Assembly: GCF_018130615.1 (NCBI RefSeq)
Contig: NZ_JAFCKB010000027.1
Location: 47,249-111,248, forward strand
DNA: 64,000 nt
DNA from: Bradyrhizobium manausense
GTDB taxonomy: Bacteria; Pseudomonadota; Alphaproteobacteria; Rhizobiales; Xanthobacteraceae
Reading direction: 5' to 3'
Below, one piece after another: positions 1 through 8,740 of the stretch. The position numbers and the translations under genes were made by a program. Numbering within the stretch: position 1 is the first letter of the stretch; the number at the start of each line of letters is the position of its first letter. The notes beneath the pieces are model-generated. The model was not told the origin of the DNA and did no database searches. It worked only from the letters and a program-made list of their open reading frames with translations.

Positions 1-1859
1 TCGATAAAGGCCGTATTCGGGCCGGCCTCACCCGGGCCGTCGGCGCCCCCCAGGGCGACCTTCTTCGCCATCTGGGTCAGATTGAGCGCGGCAATTGCGT
101 GCTGGCGCACGGCCTCCTGATCGCCCTCATCCAACTCGGGATATCTGTCCTTGATGATCTTGCCCAGCCGAAGCTGAGTCAGTTCGGCTGGAACCACTTC
201 AGGGTCGAAAAGCCCGCGTTCGATCGCCGGCTTGTCCTGAACGAAAGCCGCGATCACCTCATTCAAATCCTGTTGGCAGATGCGCTGCGCCTCCTCGCTC
301 TTGGGAGTGACCAGTCCCTTGATCTCGATCTGGAACTGCCCGGTGCCTTCATTGAAGCCGACATTGCATTTGGCGGGGTCATAGCCGCCCTCGCCGTAGC
401 TGAATCCCTCGACCGCGCCGATTGCCGAATTCTTCGGCTTGAACTCGAATCGCGGCGCAAGCACCTGCTCCATGAGAAGGCTCGCCGCGATGGCCTTCAG
501 CGTGTCGTTCACGGCCTCATTGACGTTCTCGGGCGAGGCATCGGGCTCGGCGATCAGATTGGTGAAGCGGGCGCGGGTCTTGCCCGGCGCATCGCGGGTG
601 GCGCGGCCGATGATCTGGATGATCTCGGTCAGGCTCGAGCGGTAGCCCACGGTCAGCGCGTGCTCGCACCAGACCCAGTCGAAGCCTTCCTTGGCCATGC
701 CCAGCGCAATGATGATGTCGACATGGTCGCGGTTATTCTTCTGCGCAGAATCCTTCAGCGCGGCGGAGACCCGGTCGCGCCTGGCGGCATCGTCGTCGAC
801 GAGATCGGCGATCCTGAGCACCCGCCCGGCGGGTGTCTTCACGAGCTGGAAGCCGGTCTTGGGATCGGTCCCCTGCCATTCGCCGAGGGACTCGATGATG
901 TGCTCGACTTCCTTGATCTTGTCTTTTGTGCTTTCGCGGGCGTTGACGCTGGGGATGTGGACGATGGTCTTCTCGTCGGGATCGAGCACCTTGATGATGT
1001 CATCGGCATAGGCGCCCGAATAGAAGTAATAGCCGATATCCAGTTCCTTGAGATATTCGTAGCCGTTGAGCTGCTCGTAATAGGTGTAGGTGACCGGCTC
1101 GAACTTCGCCTCGTCCGTCGGCGACAGCACAGCTTCTGCGTCGCCCCGGAAATAGGAGCCGGTCATCGCCACGATATGGACCTTGTCGCGGGCGATGAAC
1201 TCGCCGAGATGCTGGCCGAGCTTGTTGTCGGGATTGGCCGAGACGTGGTGGAATTCGTCCACCGCGATCAGCCGGCCGTCGAACGCCTCAACGCCGAACT
1301 TGTCCACCGCGAAGCGGAAGGTGGCGTGGGTGCAGACCAGCACCTTATCGGCGCTTTCGAGAAAGGCGCCAACGGAATTGACCTTGCCGCCATTGTCAGC
1401 GCCGGGGGCGTCGCAGAGATTCCATTTAGGCACGACGGTCCAGTCGGCCCAAAAGCCGTACTTCGTCAGAGGCTCGTCATGGAAGCTCGCGCCGATCGAC
1501 TTCTCCGGCACGACGATGATCGCCTGCCTGATGTCCTGATTATGGAGCTTGTCCAGTGCAATGAACATCAGCGCCCGACTCTTGCCCGAGGCCGGAGGCG
1601 ACTTGATCAGGAGGTATTGCTCGCCGCGCCGCTCATAGGCGCGCTCCTGCATCGGCCGCATGCCGAGCGCGTTGGCGCGGGTGGATTGCCCGGTCCTGGC
1701 ATAGGTGACGGCGACGCTGGGGACGCCGGCCGGCGCCTTCGCCGGCCGCAGCTTCGCGGCGCGGAAGAACGCCTCATCCGCCTCCGCGATGTCGGCCGTG
1801 TCGATCGCCTCGTCCGGCAGGGCCGCCAGCTCAGCCAAGCGCTTTTTTGAGATAGACAT
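1..1859 (-). CDS. BrnA-like N-terminus fused to DEAD/DEAH-box (restriction-type) helicase, partial
   Basis: About 619 residues are visible from an ATG at 1859; the gene runs off the left edge. Residues 87-96 read SPPASGKSRA (Walker A) and 201-204 DEFH (Walker B); MTGSYF (motif III) and QIIGRATRD (motif VI) follow. This is an SF2 helicase of the type III restriction/defence kind. The first ~37 residues are unlike a helicase: KKRLAELAALPDEAIDTADI then EADEAFFRAAKL is the N-terminal pattern of BrnA antitoxins. The ribbon-helix-helix half expected next in BrnA is missing, and helicase-like sequence (VTYARTGQSTRANALGM) takes over near residue 50. The brnT gene upstream overlaps the start by 29 bp, as is common for brnT-brnA. 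Helicase identity is secure; the BrnA assignment rests on motif memory. Any C-terminal nuclease domain would lie outside the window. Confidence 0.85.
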   Translation of the reverse strand, partial: MSISKKRLAELAALPDEAIDTADIAEADEAFFRAAKLRPAKAPAGVPSVAVTYARTGQSTRANALGMRPMQERAYERRGEQYLLIKSPPASGKSRALMFIALDKLHNQDIRQAIIVVPEKSIGASFHDEPLTKYGFWADWTVVPKWNLCDAPGADNGGKVNSVGAFLESADKVLVCTHATFRFAVDKFGVEAFDGRLIAVDEFHHVSANPDNKLGQHLGEFIARDKVHIVAMTGSYFRGDAEAVLSPTDEAKFEPVTYTYYEQLNGYEYLKELDIGYYFYSGAYADDIIKVLDPDEKTIVHIPSVNARESTKDKIKEVEHIIESLGEWQGTDPKTGFQLVKTPAGRVLRIADLVDDDAARRDRVSAALKDSAQKNNRDHVDIIIALGMAKEGFDWVWCEHALTVGYRSSLTEIIQIIGRATRDAPGKTRARFTNLIAEPDASPENVNEAVNDTLKAIAASLLMEQVLAPRFEFKPKNSAIGAVEGFSYGEGGYDPAKCNVGFNEGTGQFQIEIKGLVTPKSEEAQRICQQDLNEVIAAFVQDKPAIERGLFDPEVVPAELTQLRLGKIIKDRYPELDEGDQEAVRQHAIAALNLTQMAKKVALGGADGPGEAGPNTAFI

Positions 1860-2127
1860 CGAAATGCTTTCTTTCACTCGCCGTCGCCTTGCGGGCGCTG
1901 ATGATGCGGATCTTGCCATTGCGCTCGGTATGGATGACGCAGACCACGACCAAACCGCCGAGCAGGCCAAAGCTCTTTTCGCGAGTCTCGCTTGTGCTGT
2001 CGTCCGGACCGGTCAGCACCGGCCCCTCGAAAATTTGCGCGGCTTCCGCAAAGGACAGCCCGTGCTTGCGCTGGTTCGCAATGTTTTTCTCGGGGTCCCA
2101 TTCGAACCCTCTCATAGACGCCCCCAT
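1831..2127 (-). CDS. brnT: BrnT family ribonuclease toxin
   Basis: This 98-residue protein has the BrnT signature FEWDPEKNIANQRKHGLSF near the N-terminus, a DxTSETREKSFG-like middle and RIISARKATASERKHF near the end. BrnT proteins are RelE-fold ribonucleases that block translation and are neutralised by BrnA, which is normally the next gene. Here the next gene is the helicase whose first ~37 residues resemble BrnA, overlapping brnT by 29 bp. The start may be the ATG at 2127 or the one at 2115 (MRGFEW); neither has a strong ribosome site. The gene lies 71 bp downstream of the methyltransferase remnant and in the same orientation, so it is probably co-transcribed. No free-standing brnA is present. 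Confidence 0.85.
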   Translation of the reverse strand: MGASMRGFEWDPEKNIANQRKHGLSFAEAAQIFEGPVLTGPDDSTSETREKSFGLLGGLVVVCVIHTERNGKIRIISARKATASERKHFDVYLKKALG

Positions 2128-2198
2128 TTCCGCCGTTCATCATATGTTCCAAAATGGTGTGCGTCCAGAGTTCTTTCTCGCGATGATTGCAGAGCCGG

Positions 2199-4942
2199 TC
2201 AGGCCACATCCTTCGTCTTCTTGGCGACCGCCTTGGTGTAGAGCTCGAACAGCTTCTCCAGCCGCTCGGTGTCGTTGCGGAAGCGCCGCCCGATATAGAC
2301 GCGCTCCAGCGTCTCGTCGTTGCGCTCATGCGCTTCGCGGAGATCGGCCGGCATTTGCTCGGGGTCGTAGAGTTCGGCGATCGTCGCGGGGAAATGCGCC
2401 TCGCGCGCGAGCAGGATGTCATCAGCGCAGCGGGTCAGGTCGGCCTTGTTCTTATCGGTGAGCGTCGGGACGGGAAAGGTGTTCCAGCCGAGGGTGTTTG
2501 AATATGAGAAATCCGTTCGCATCCGAACACAAACCGTGCCGATCCACACCCAATGCAGACGAGACGCAACTATCGCCATATTCCAAAGGGGGGCGTCGTA
2601 TAATGCAAAGGCTTTGTTGTGCACAATCGCATGCGGTTCAGAAATGCCTATTGGCAGGTAGTCCCGATTTTCCGAGCTCACTATTGGCACAATCGTGAGC
2701 AAAGACTTGGCTTCATACTGATCCCGAAAACGATGTGGTGTAGAAGCCAGCTTTTGAGCCTGAGCGTCCTTTACTTTTTCCCTTCGAGCTTCCCTTACAG
2801 CCTCCACGCGCTGCCAAATAGCTGGGATTCTGCGCGATTCTCTTGCGTAATCCAGATGCAATGTCGCGGGTTTCCCGCGATGAATTCCTGTGAGCCGAAC
2901 AGCGGGCGGACAAAAGATTGGGCACGCGGCTCGGCCGCAAGGAGAGCTTGCATTTCCGCGCTTCGCAACATGAGCGCATTTGCATAATATGGATGGTTTC
3001 CAAATTGCATTGAGCCGCGCCCATCAGGGACTTTAGTCTTCGGGAGAACAAAAACATTCTCAGAAGGAACCAGATAAGCATTTATGTTTTCGGCATGCCG
3101 AACGGTGACAGCATCATCGTTGCCTAACGCAAAAAGAATTCTAGCGCGCGACTTGTTATTAGTCAGCCCTATAATGGATACTGTTACACCTGCTTTGTGG
3201 CTGGCAAGGTTTGACCATTTGAATGATCCATAGGCGAAGCTAATTGATGTTCCGCTCGTCATGATCGTCGGCCAAAGCGCAGAGACCTGAATTCCCTGGC
3301 AGATCGAATTCGTCGTCACAAAAGCTGCTTCAGCAAGCGTTTGCTGCATAAAATCGGAAGCCTTAACGAACCACCCCGATACGTAGTCGAGCGAAAGAAG
3401 ATCCCTGCATCGGCCAGAAAATGCAGCTTTCAACTCTGATTTTTGCTCATCGCTCTGGTATTTTCTGCCAAGATACGGAGGATTTCCGCAGACATACGTT
3501 TCGCCCCCTTCATTTTCAAAATCGATCTGGGCTTGATCGAGCGGAGCATGAAAAAGATCGTCAGCATGATGCTTGACGCCGGTTCCTGTCGGCGGGCAGA
3601 TGCCAAGCCAGTCTAAACGAAGCGCATTCCCGCACGTAATCCAGTTCTCCGCATCAAGCGGCAGGAAATCCTGCAACGCCTCCTTTTGGCCTCGATACAG
3701 CACGTCACATTGATACTCCGCGATGATCAGTGCGAGCCGCGCGATCTCGGCGGGAAAATCCCGCAGCTCGATGCCACGAAAGTTGGTCAGCGGAATCTCT
3801 GTCCGCCGTTCCGGCTCGCCACGTCGCTGGTTGATCTCGGCCTCGATCGCTCGCATCTGCTTGTACGCGATGACGAGAAAATTGCCGGAGCCGCAGGCCG
3901 GATCGAACACCCGGATGCGCGCCATGCGATTGCGCAGGTTGAGCAGCTTGCGGGAATTGTCGCCGGCCTCTGCGAGGCGTTCGCGCAGATCGTCGAGGAA
4001 CAGCGGGTTGAGCACCTTCAGGATGTTCGGCACGCTGGTGTAGTGCATGCCGAGCGCGCCACGCTCCTCGTCCTCGGCCACGGCCTGGATCATCGAGCCG
4101 AAGATGTCCGGGTTGATCAGGCGCCAGTCGAGGCTGCCGATGTGCAGGAGATAAGAGCGCGCGATGCGGCTGAAGCGGGGCACGTCGAGGCTGCCGGAGA
4201 ACAGGCCGCCATTGACGTAAGGGAAGGCGTCGGCCCAGCGCGGCAGGTCCGCTGCGGGCCGATTCTTGATCGCGATATTCATCGCCCGGAATACGGCACC
4301 GATCACCTCGTGCGCGTTGGTGGCGTCGCTCATCTGCGCGATGGTCGCCGTGAACAGGTCGTTGCCGCTGAAGATGTCGGTGCTCTCGGCGAAGAAGCAG
4401 AAGATCAGCCGCGCCATGAAATGGTTCATGTCGTGGCGACGCTCGGAGGTGCCCCACTCCGGATTGGTCTTCAGCAATTCGACATAGAGCCGGTTGAGCC
4501 GGCCGGTGGCGCGGATGTCGAAGGCGTTCTCGCGGATCTGCTTGACCGTGGTGATGCCCGCGAGCGGCAGGAAGAAGCCGAAATGATTGGGAAACTCGGA
4601 ATAGGGACAGGCGACAGTCTCGCCGCTAATGAGATCCTCGGCCTCGAACATCACGCCGTCGGTTGCGAGCACGAACTTCGCCTTGGCGCGCGACGTTGTC
4701 GAGCTCGCCTTCAGCGCAGCGAGCTTTGCCGTGACTTCGCCCGGAGCGGCAATCGCGATGTGGATGTTGCCGGTCTGGAGGACGCCGCCGAGGTCGGAGC
4801 GGTTAGTCTCGCCCTTGCGCAAACGCTTGAGCGTGGTTTCCTTGTTGCCGAAGGCCTGGAGGAAGGCGAAAGGGAACTCAACGGCGTCAAACGGCTGTTC
4901 GGCGAGAGCCGAGATGGCCTCTTCAATCTCAACTGCGTTCAT
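2199..4942 (-). pseudogene. Class I SAM-dependent DNA methyltransferase (MmeI/YeeA-like), frameshifted
   Basis: Two overlapping frames together make one N6-adenine-type DNA methyltransferase of about 910 residues. The 5' part (4942 down to 2795) carries motif I DPACGSGNF near residue 345 and motif IV CGNPPYLG near residue 484. The 3' part (2861 down to 2199) carries the family's C-terminal end (IPAIWQRVEAVREARREK, then NTFPVPTLTDKNKADL). The first frame reads HCIWITQENRAES and the second resumes with RRIPAIWQRV, so the break falls at about 2825-2850 and fits loss of one base. No homopolymer or short repeat that could support phase variation is there. The start MNAVEIEE at 4942 is preferred over an upstream in-frame ATG. 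The target-recognition portion is visibly AT-richer than the rest. It heads the operon with brnT and the helicase. Confidence 0.85.
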
Positions 4943-5053
4943 AGAGCCCTGGCCCGGGGATGTCCGGGTACAGGAGTGCCCCAGATGGCGAGCCGTGGCA
5001 ACTCCCGGGCGGAACAATCAAGAAGAAGAGGTCGCGACGTACCGGTCTACCCC

Positions 5054-6340
5054 TCACGTCCCCCGCTTCGGCCCGATCGCCTCGAAGCCGGCCTTCTGCT
5101 CGTCGCTCAGATCCGCCTCGAAATCATCGAGCGCATCCGCAACGCCGCTGACTACCTGCTGCATCGTCTGCAGGCGTGCCTTCACGGCGGCGAGGCGCGC
5201 TTGCGGTGTCGTTTCCGCCTTCATCGGGCAGGGGCTCAGCGTGTCCATGGTGCGCAGCGTGGTGTCCTGGAGCACGTCGAGCCGGGCGCGGCCGGTGTCG
5301 TCGAGCTTCAGCGTGCCGGCAATGTCGGAAGCCGGCCATTGCTGCTGCACGAGCTGCTCGTACTGGCGCTGGGCCTGCACATCGTAGCGGGGATCGTAGT
5401 TGGGATCGCAGGCGGATGCCGCCGGCGCGTCCTTGCGCTGGGCCGAAGCAAGCGCTGCTTGGCGCTCCCGGGCCAGCGAGTCGAGCTTTGCTTTCTGGCC
5501 GTCATCGAGGAGATCGACGAATTTTGCGAGCGGCGCGGCGAGGGCGTTGCTTGCCTTGATCATCGCATCCAGACGGGTCTGCATCACCCCGAGGCGCTCC
5601 GCCGCCGTCATCGGGGGCTGCGCCGGACACGAGGCACGAATGGCATCGCGCGCTGAAGTCCAGGCACTCGCGAGCTCGTCGAGCGCGGTGCGCTGCATCT
5701 CGTTCGGCTGCACCGTGGCTGCGATGCGGTCGACTGGCAGGCCGCCGGTATCGCTGCTGTCGCAGACCATCTCCGCCGATGGGACTCGTCGCGCGCGACG
5801 GCCTTGCGGCGCGGTGTAGGCGGCAAGCTCCGGCGCCGCATAGGGCGCGAAGATCGCGGCATAGATATCGCCATAGCCATAGAGCGAGAGGCTGGTCGTA
5901 TCGCCGAAGATGACTGCCGTGGTGAGATCGTCATGCGCGAACGGCCAGAACACGGGACCGATCCAGCCATAGCTGCCGTCGGGATGACGCCACCAGCCTT
6001 GCGGCCGGCGACCGCCGTGCCAGCCCGACAGCGCAGCCTGCGCCGTCAGTGCCGCGCGCAGGACGTAGGGATTAGCGGGTTGACCGCGCTCGCCACGCGG
6101 ATCCTGCGACCTCAGCGCAGCGGAACGATAGCGGCCACCCCGCATCGCCATGCGGGCGTGGCGCAGCCGCGACAGGCCGATGACGTGACCGACGGCGAAG
6201 CGCGCAACACCAAGCGGCCCGCCGCGCAGTCCGAACTGCGCCTTGGCCGTATTCGGCAGGAGCACTGTCAGAGCGACCAGCATTGCGCCTGCCAGCGCCA
6301 GCCTCAAGCGTGATCGCGATATGACCACCGAGCTGACCAC
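5054..6340 (-). CDS. Exported Spy/CpxP-like LTXXQ-motif protein
   Basis: This is a 428-residue protein with an N-terminal signal sequence (ALAGAMLVALTVLLPNTAKA). A Gly/Arg/Tyr-rich middle follows (DGSYGWIGPVFWPF, LYGYGDIYAAIF). Two Spy/LTXXQ-like helical repeats come next; both have the pattern C-P then a helix with RL..M..R (ERLGVMQTRLDAM and ARLAAVKARLQTM) and an L-x-D-x-Q-K ending (LLDDGQKAKLDSL, DLSDEQKAGFEAI). Such proteins are periplasmic and chaperone-like or stress-linked; the exact role is unknown. The GTG at 6340 is chosen because GGAGGAGGG lies six bases upstream; the more upstream ATG has no such site. Confidence 0.8.
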   Translation of the reverse strand: MVSSVVISRSRLRLALAGAMLVALTVLLPNTAKAQFGLRGGPLGVARFAVGHVIGLSRLRHARMAMRGGRYRSAALRSQDPRGERGQPANPYVLRAALTAQAALSGWHGGRRPQGWWRHPDGSYGWIGPVFWPFAHDDLTTAVIFGDTTSLSLYGYGDIYAAIFAPYAAPELAAYTAPQGRRARRVPSAEMVCDSSDTGGLPVDRIAATVQPNEMQRTALDELASAWTSARDAIRASCPAQPPMTAAERLGVMQTRLDAMIKASNALAAPLAKFVDLLDDGQKAKLDSLARERQAALASAQRKDAPAASACDPNYDPRYDVQAQRQYEQLVQQQWPASDIAGTLKLDDTGRARLDVLQDTTLRTMDTLSPCPMKAETTPQARLAAVKARLQTMQQVVSGVADALDDFEADLSDEQKAGFEAIGPKRGT

Positions 6341-6474
6341 TTCTGGCCCTCCTCCAGCGCAACGGGCGCATCGCGCCACACGGAGAAGACTCGCCGGGGA
6401 ACCAATTGTTCCGCGACGAGACGGTCAAAGCGTCGCACAATTGCGACGATGCGACTGCCGCTCGCCATGCCCCG

Positions 6475-6600
6475 TCGTGACGGGGCTCGCCCCTTGGTGC
6501 GAGCCACGATGCGCAATGGCGCATTCGAGATTCCATCAGGCAGCGGCAATGTCGGAACGATGGATTCGGGGCTCGTCGCTTCGCGACGCCGCGGAATGAC
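6475..6600. repeat. Degenerate Rhizobiales-type intergenic palindromic repeat
   Basis: The gap between the LTXXQ gene start (6340) and the LysM gene's 3' end (6636) holds a run built of short inverted repeats, such as GGGGCTCGCCCC and GATGCGCAATGGCGCATTC, ending in GGATTCGGGGCTCGTCGC with TTCGCGACGCCGCGGAATGACC after it. The last part resembles the elements at 40901 and 50391 (a TTCCGGG start and a CCGGAATGAC end). I see no gene in it. Confidence 0.5.
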
Positions 6601-6635
6601 CGCCGATGTCGACCGCGGCAACGACGCGTCGAACT

Positions 6636-7733
6636 TCACTGCGCCTTTTGCGGCATCACGACGGTCTGGCCGGGATAGATCAAATTCGGATTGCGGATCT
6701 TTTCGCGGTTGGCGTTGAAGATCACCGCGTAGCGGGCACCGTCGCCGTAAGCGAGACGGCTCAAGGCCCAGAGGCTGTCGCCGCGGGAAATGACCCGGCT
6801 GCCGCCGGCCTCTCCCGACGTCGTGCTGAGGATCTCCACGGGCGAGGCCGATGCGACCGTGGCGGCCGGGACCCTCGCCATGCTCTTGGGCTTGGACGGA
6901 CCCATCATGCGCGGCCGAACCGCCGACCGATCCGGCGTCGCGGCGAGATGCGGCGACGGCAGCGATGCGACGATATCCGATTTGTCCGGCGTTCCGGCCG
7001 GTTTCGCTGCGACAGTGACGCGCGCCGGCGGCGGCGCGGCTTCGGCAATCGTCACCGGCATGGTGCGGCTGGATTGCAGCACGGTGCCGTCCGGCGCCCT
7101 GGCGCGCAGCGCCAGCTCATAGCTGCCGGCGGGAAGCTTTGGCGGGGTCATCACGAACTGCCCCGACGCGTCCGCCACTGCGCTGTCGATCGGCTGGCCG
7201 TCGCGCAGCAGCTCGACCTTCGACCCGGGCGCGGCCTGACCCGCGATCACGGCGGCCTCGCCATGATCGTCGACGCGGGCGACATCGAAACGCGGACCGG
7301 CGTCTGCAGCTGAAGGCTGCGGCTTGCCCGGCGCGATGTCGGCCAGCGCCGTGACCTGCTTCTGGGTCTCGGCGAGCGCGTCCGCCTTCGGCGCACCGGC
7401 CGGTGCGGGCGAAGCGGATGGCGCGGGTGGTGCGACCGCGGCGAGTCTTGGCTCTTCGGTCTTCGATTCCGCTTTGAGTTCGACTTTGGCTTTGGCCTCG
7501 GTCTTCCCCTCAGGCTTGCTCTCGGGTTTGGCTTCAGGCTTCACTTCAGGCTTCACTTCAGGCTTCACTTCAGGCTTCACTTCAGGCTTCACTTCAGGCT
7601 TGGCGACGACCGCAACCTCGGTGCTCGCACTGCCCGGCAGCATGTGGCGGAGCTCACCCGGGCCGATCACCAGCACGGTGCCGACGACCGCGAGCAGGCA
7701 AAATGCAATGAAGGCCTTGGATGCGGTGATCAT
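6636..7733 (-). CDS. LysM-domain envelope protein with KPEV repeats
   Basis: This is a 365-residue protein. Residues ~5-24 form one N-terminal membrane segment or signal anchor. A Lys/Pro/Glu-rich linker follows (five perfect KPEV units, then KPEA/KPES/KPEG variants), then an Ala/Pro-rich stretch. A beta-sandwich-like segment (GSKVELLRDGQPIDSAVAD, LPAGSYELALRARAPDGTV) comes next, and a C-terminal LysM domain (ISRGDSLWALSRLAYGDGAR, NPNLIYPGQTVVMP). LysM binds peptidoglycan, so the protein probably spans from the inner membrane to the wall. The extended charged linker is consistent with bridging the periplasm. Length and layout match the LysM peptidoglycan-binding proteins common in Bradyrhizobium. 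Confidence 0.85.
   Translation of the reverse strand: MITASKAFIAFCLLAVVGTVLVIGPGELRHMLPGSASTEVAVVAKPEVKPEVKPEVKPEVKPEVKPEAKPESKPEGKTEAKAKVELKAESKTEEPRLAAVAPPAPSASPAPAGAPKADALAETQKQVTALADIAPGKPQPSAADAGPRFDVARVDDHGEAAVIAGQAAPGSKVELLRDGQPIDSAVADASGQFVMTPPKLPAGSYELALRARAPDGTVLQSSRTMPVTIAEAAPPPARVTVAAKPAGTPDKSDIVASLPSPHLAATPDRSAVRPRMMGPSKPKSMARVPAATVASASPVEILSTTSGEAGGSRVISRGDSLWALSRLAYGDGARYAVIFNANREKIRNPNLIYPGQTVVMPQKAQ
7537..7596. repeat. Five perfect 12-bp tandem repeats inside the LysM gene
   Basis: The unit GGCTTCACTTCA (plus strand) occurs five times back to back and encodes KPEV on the minus strand; degenerate copies flank it. Because 12 is a multiple of three, copy-number change would alter linker length without shifting frame. 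Confidence 0.95.
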
Positions 7734-7893
7734 CGTCTCAAACCTTGATCGAAAACTCTGGATCGCAAATCGACCCCGGCAAATTGCGCCGTTTTGGCCA
7801 CGGCAGCAAGACGTTCAATGGGATGAACCGCCCCCTCTCCCTCCGCGTCAAATGAGCGAGGCCGCTTCGCGGTATTTTTAAGGGATTTTCCTC

Positions 7894-8595
7894 GTGACCG
7901 CATTTTGTCGCGCCGCATCATGGCTGGCGCTTTCCCTCACGCTCGCGGCGTCTCCCGCGCTGGCCGCCTCCGGCCCGCCGCCGGGCTTCGTCCTCACCGA
8001 CGATGCCGATCTCGCCTTCACCTCGCCCGACGGCGCCACCAAGCTCGAGCAGTACATGAAGGACAGTGACGATCTTTTCGGCGTCAAATGGCAGGTCTGG
8101 GCGCGACAGGGGGAACGGATGACCGAGCTGAAGCCTGAGCAGGGCTACGGCGCCGGCTTCCGCTTCACCAACGACTCTCAATGGCTGGTACGCATGCAGA
8201 AGACCGGCTCGGGCGAACAGGATCTGTTTCTCTACCATGTCGAGAACGGCGCCTTCGTCAGCGCGACCAAGAAATCGCTGAGCGATCTCGCCTGGGCCTA
8301 TTTCTACAGCCGGCCGGAGACGAAGCACTTTGCCAAGCTCGACTTCCACATCACGGCCAATCTCTTGAAGGGCACGGAAGAGGCCTATCGCTGGCTCGGC
8401 GTGGACTGGCCTGACAACCGTTACCTCGTGATCGGGCTCGGCGGCCAATACGACAAGCATCCGAAAAACACCCTCATGAAGGGACTGGGCGGCTGGCAAT
8501 GCCGCTATGACCTCCAGACCGGAAAATTCGACGTGCCGGCGATCTTCGCCAAGGAGAATGCCGAGGCGTTGAAATGGGAAGTGAAGCGGGAGTGA
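7894..8595 (+). CDS. Secreted protein of unknown function
   Basis: This is a 233-residue protein starting at GTG 7894, with a clear signal peptide (LALSLTLAASPALAAS). The mature part has no motif I recognise. It is rich in aromatic residues (AWAYFYSRPETKHF, YRWLGVDWPDNRY) and looks like a compact soluble domain. It is likely periplasmic. It stands alone between the LysM gene (opposite strand) and the GGDEF-EAL gene 145 bp downstream. The sequence AGCGGG-N7-CCCGCT around its stop could form a stem but lacks a T-run. Confidence 0.75.
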   Translation: MTAFCRAASWLALSLTLAASPALAASGPPPGFVLTDDADLAFTSPDGATKLEQYMKDSDDLFGVKWQVWARQGERMTELKPEQGYGAGFRFTNDSQWLVRMQKTGSGEQDLFLYHVENGAFVSATKKSLSDLAWAYFYSRPETKHFAKLDFHITANLLKGTEEAYRWLGVDWPDNRYLVIGLGGQYDKHPKNTLMKGLGGWQCRYDLQTGKFDVPAIFAKENAEALKWEVKRE

Positions 8596-8740
8596 AGCCC
8601 GCTCCGGAGCCACATCGCATCCTGCGCCCTTCCGGCCTCGCGCCAACTCCCTGATTTTATTCCGATTCATAGTTCCCTAACCCTGACTGGTAACGGGGTC
8701 TTGTCGGTTTTGCTGCATCTTGCATCCCAGGGAGGACGGG

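Noticed and set aside
2795-2861. Programmed frameshift or phase-variable switch in the methyltransferase
   Set aside because: No slippery heptamer, homopolymer or short tandem repeat in the overlap, so a plain mutation or sequencing error is more likely.
3686-5656. Long plus-strand open frame over the methyltransferase and LTXXQ genes
   Set aside because: It crosses two well-supported minus-strand genes and the gap between them, and its product resembles no protein.
7525-7604. Possible CRISPR-like array
   Set aside because: The 12-bp units are directly adjacent without spacers and are in-frame codons for KPEV.
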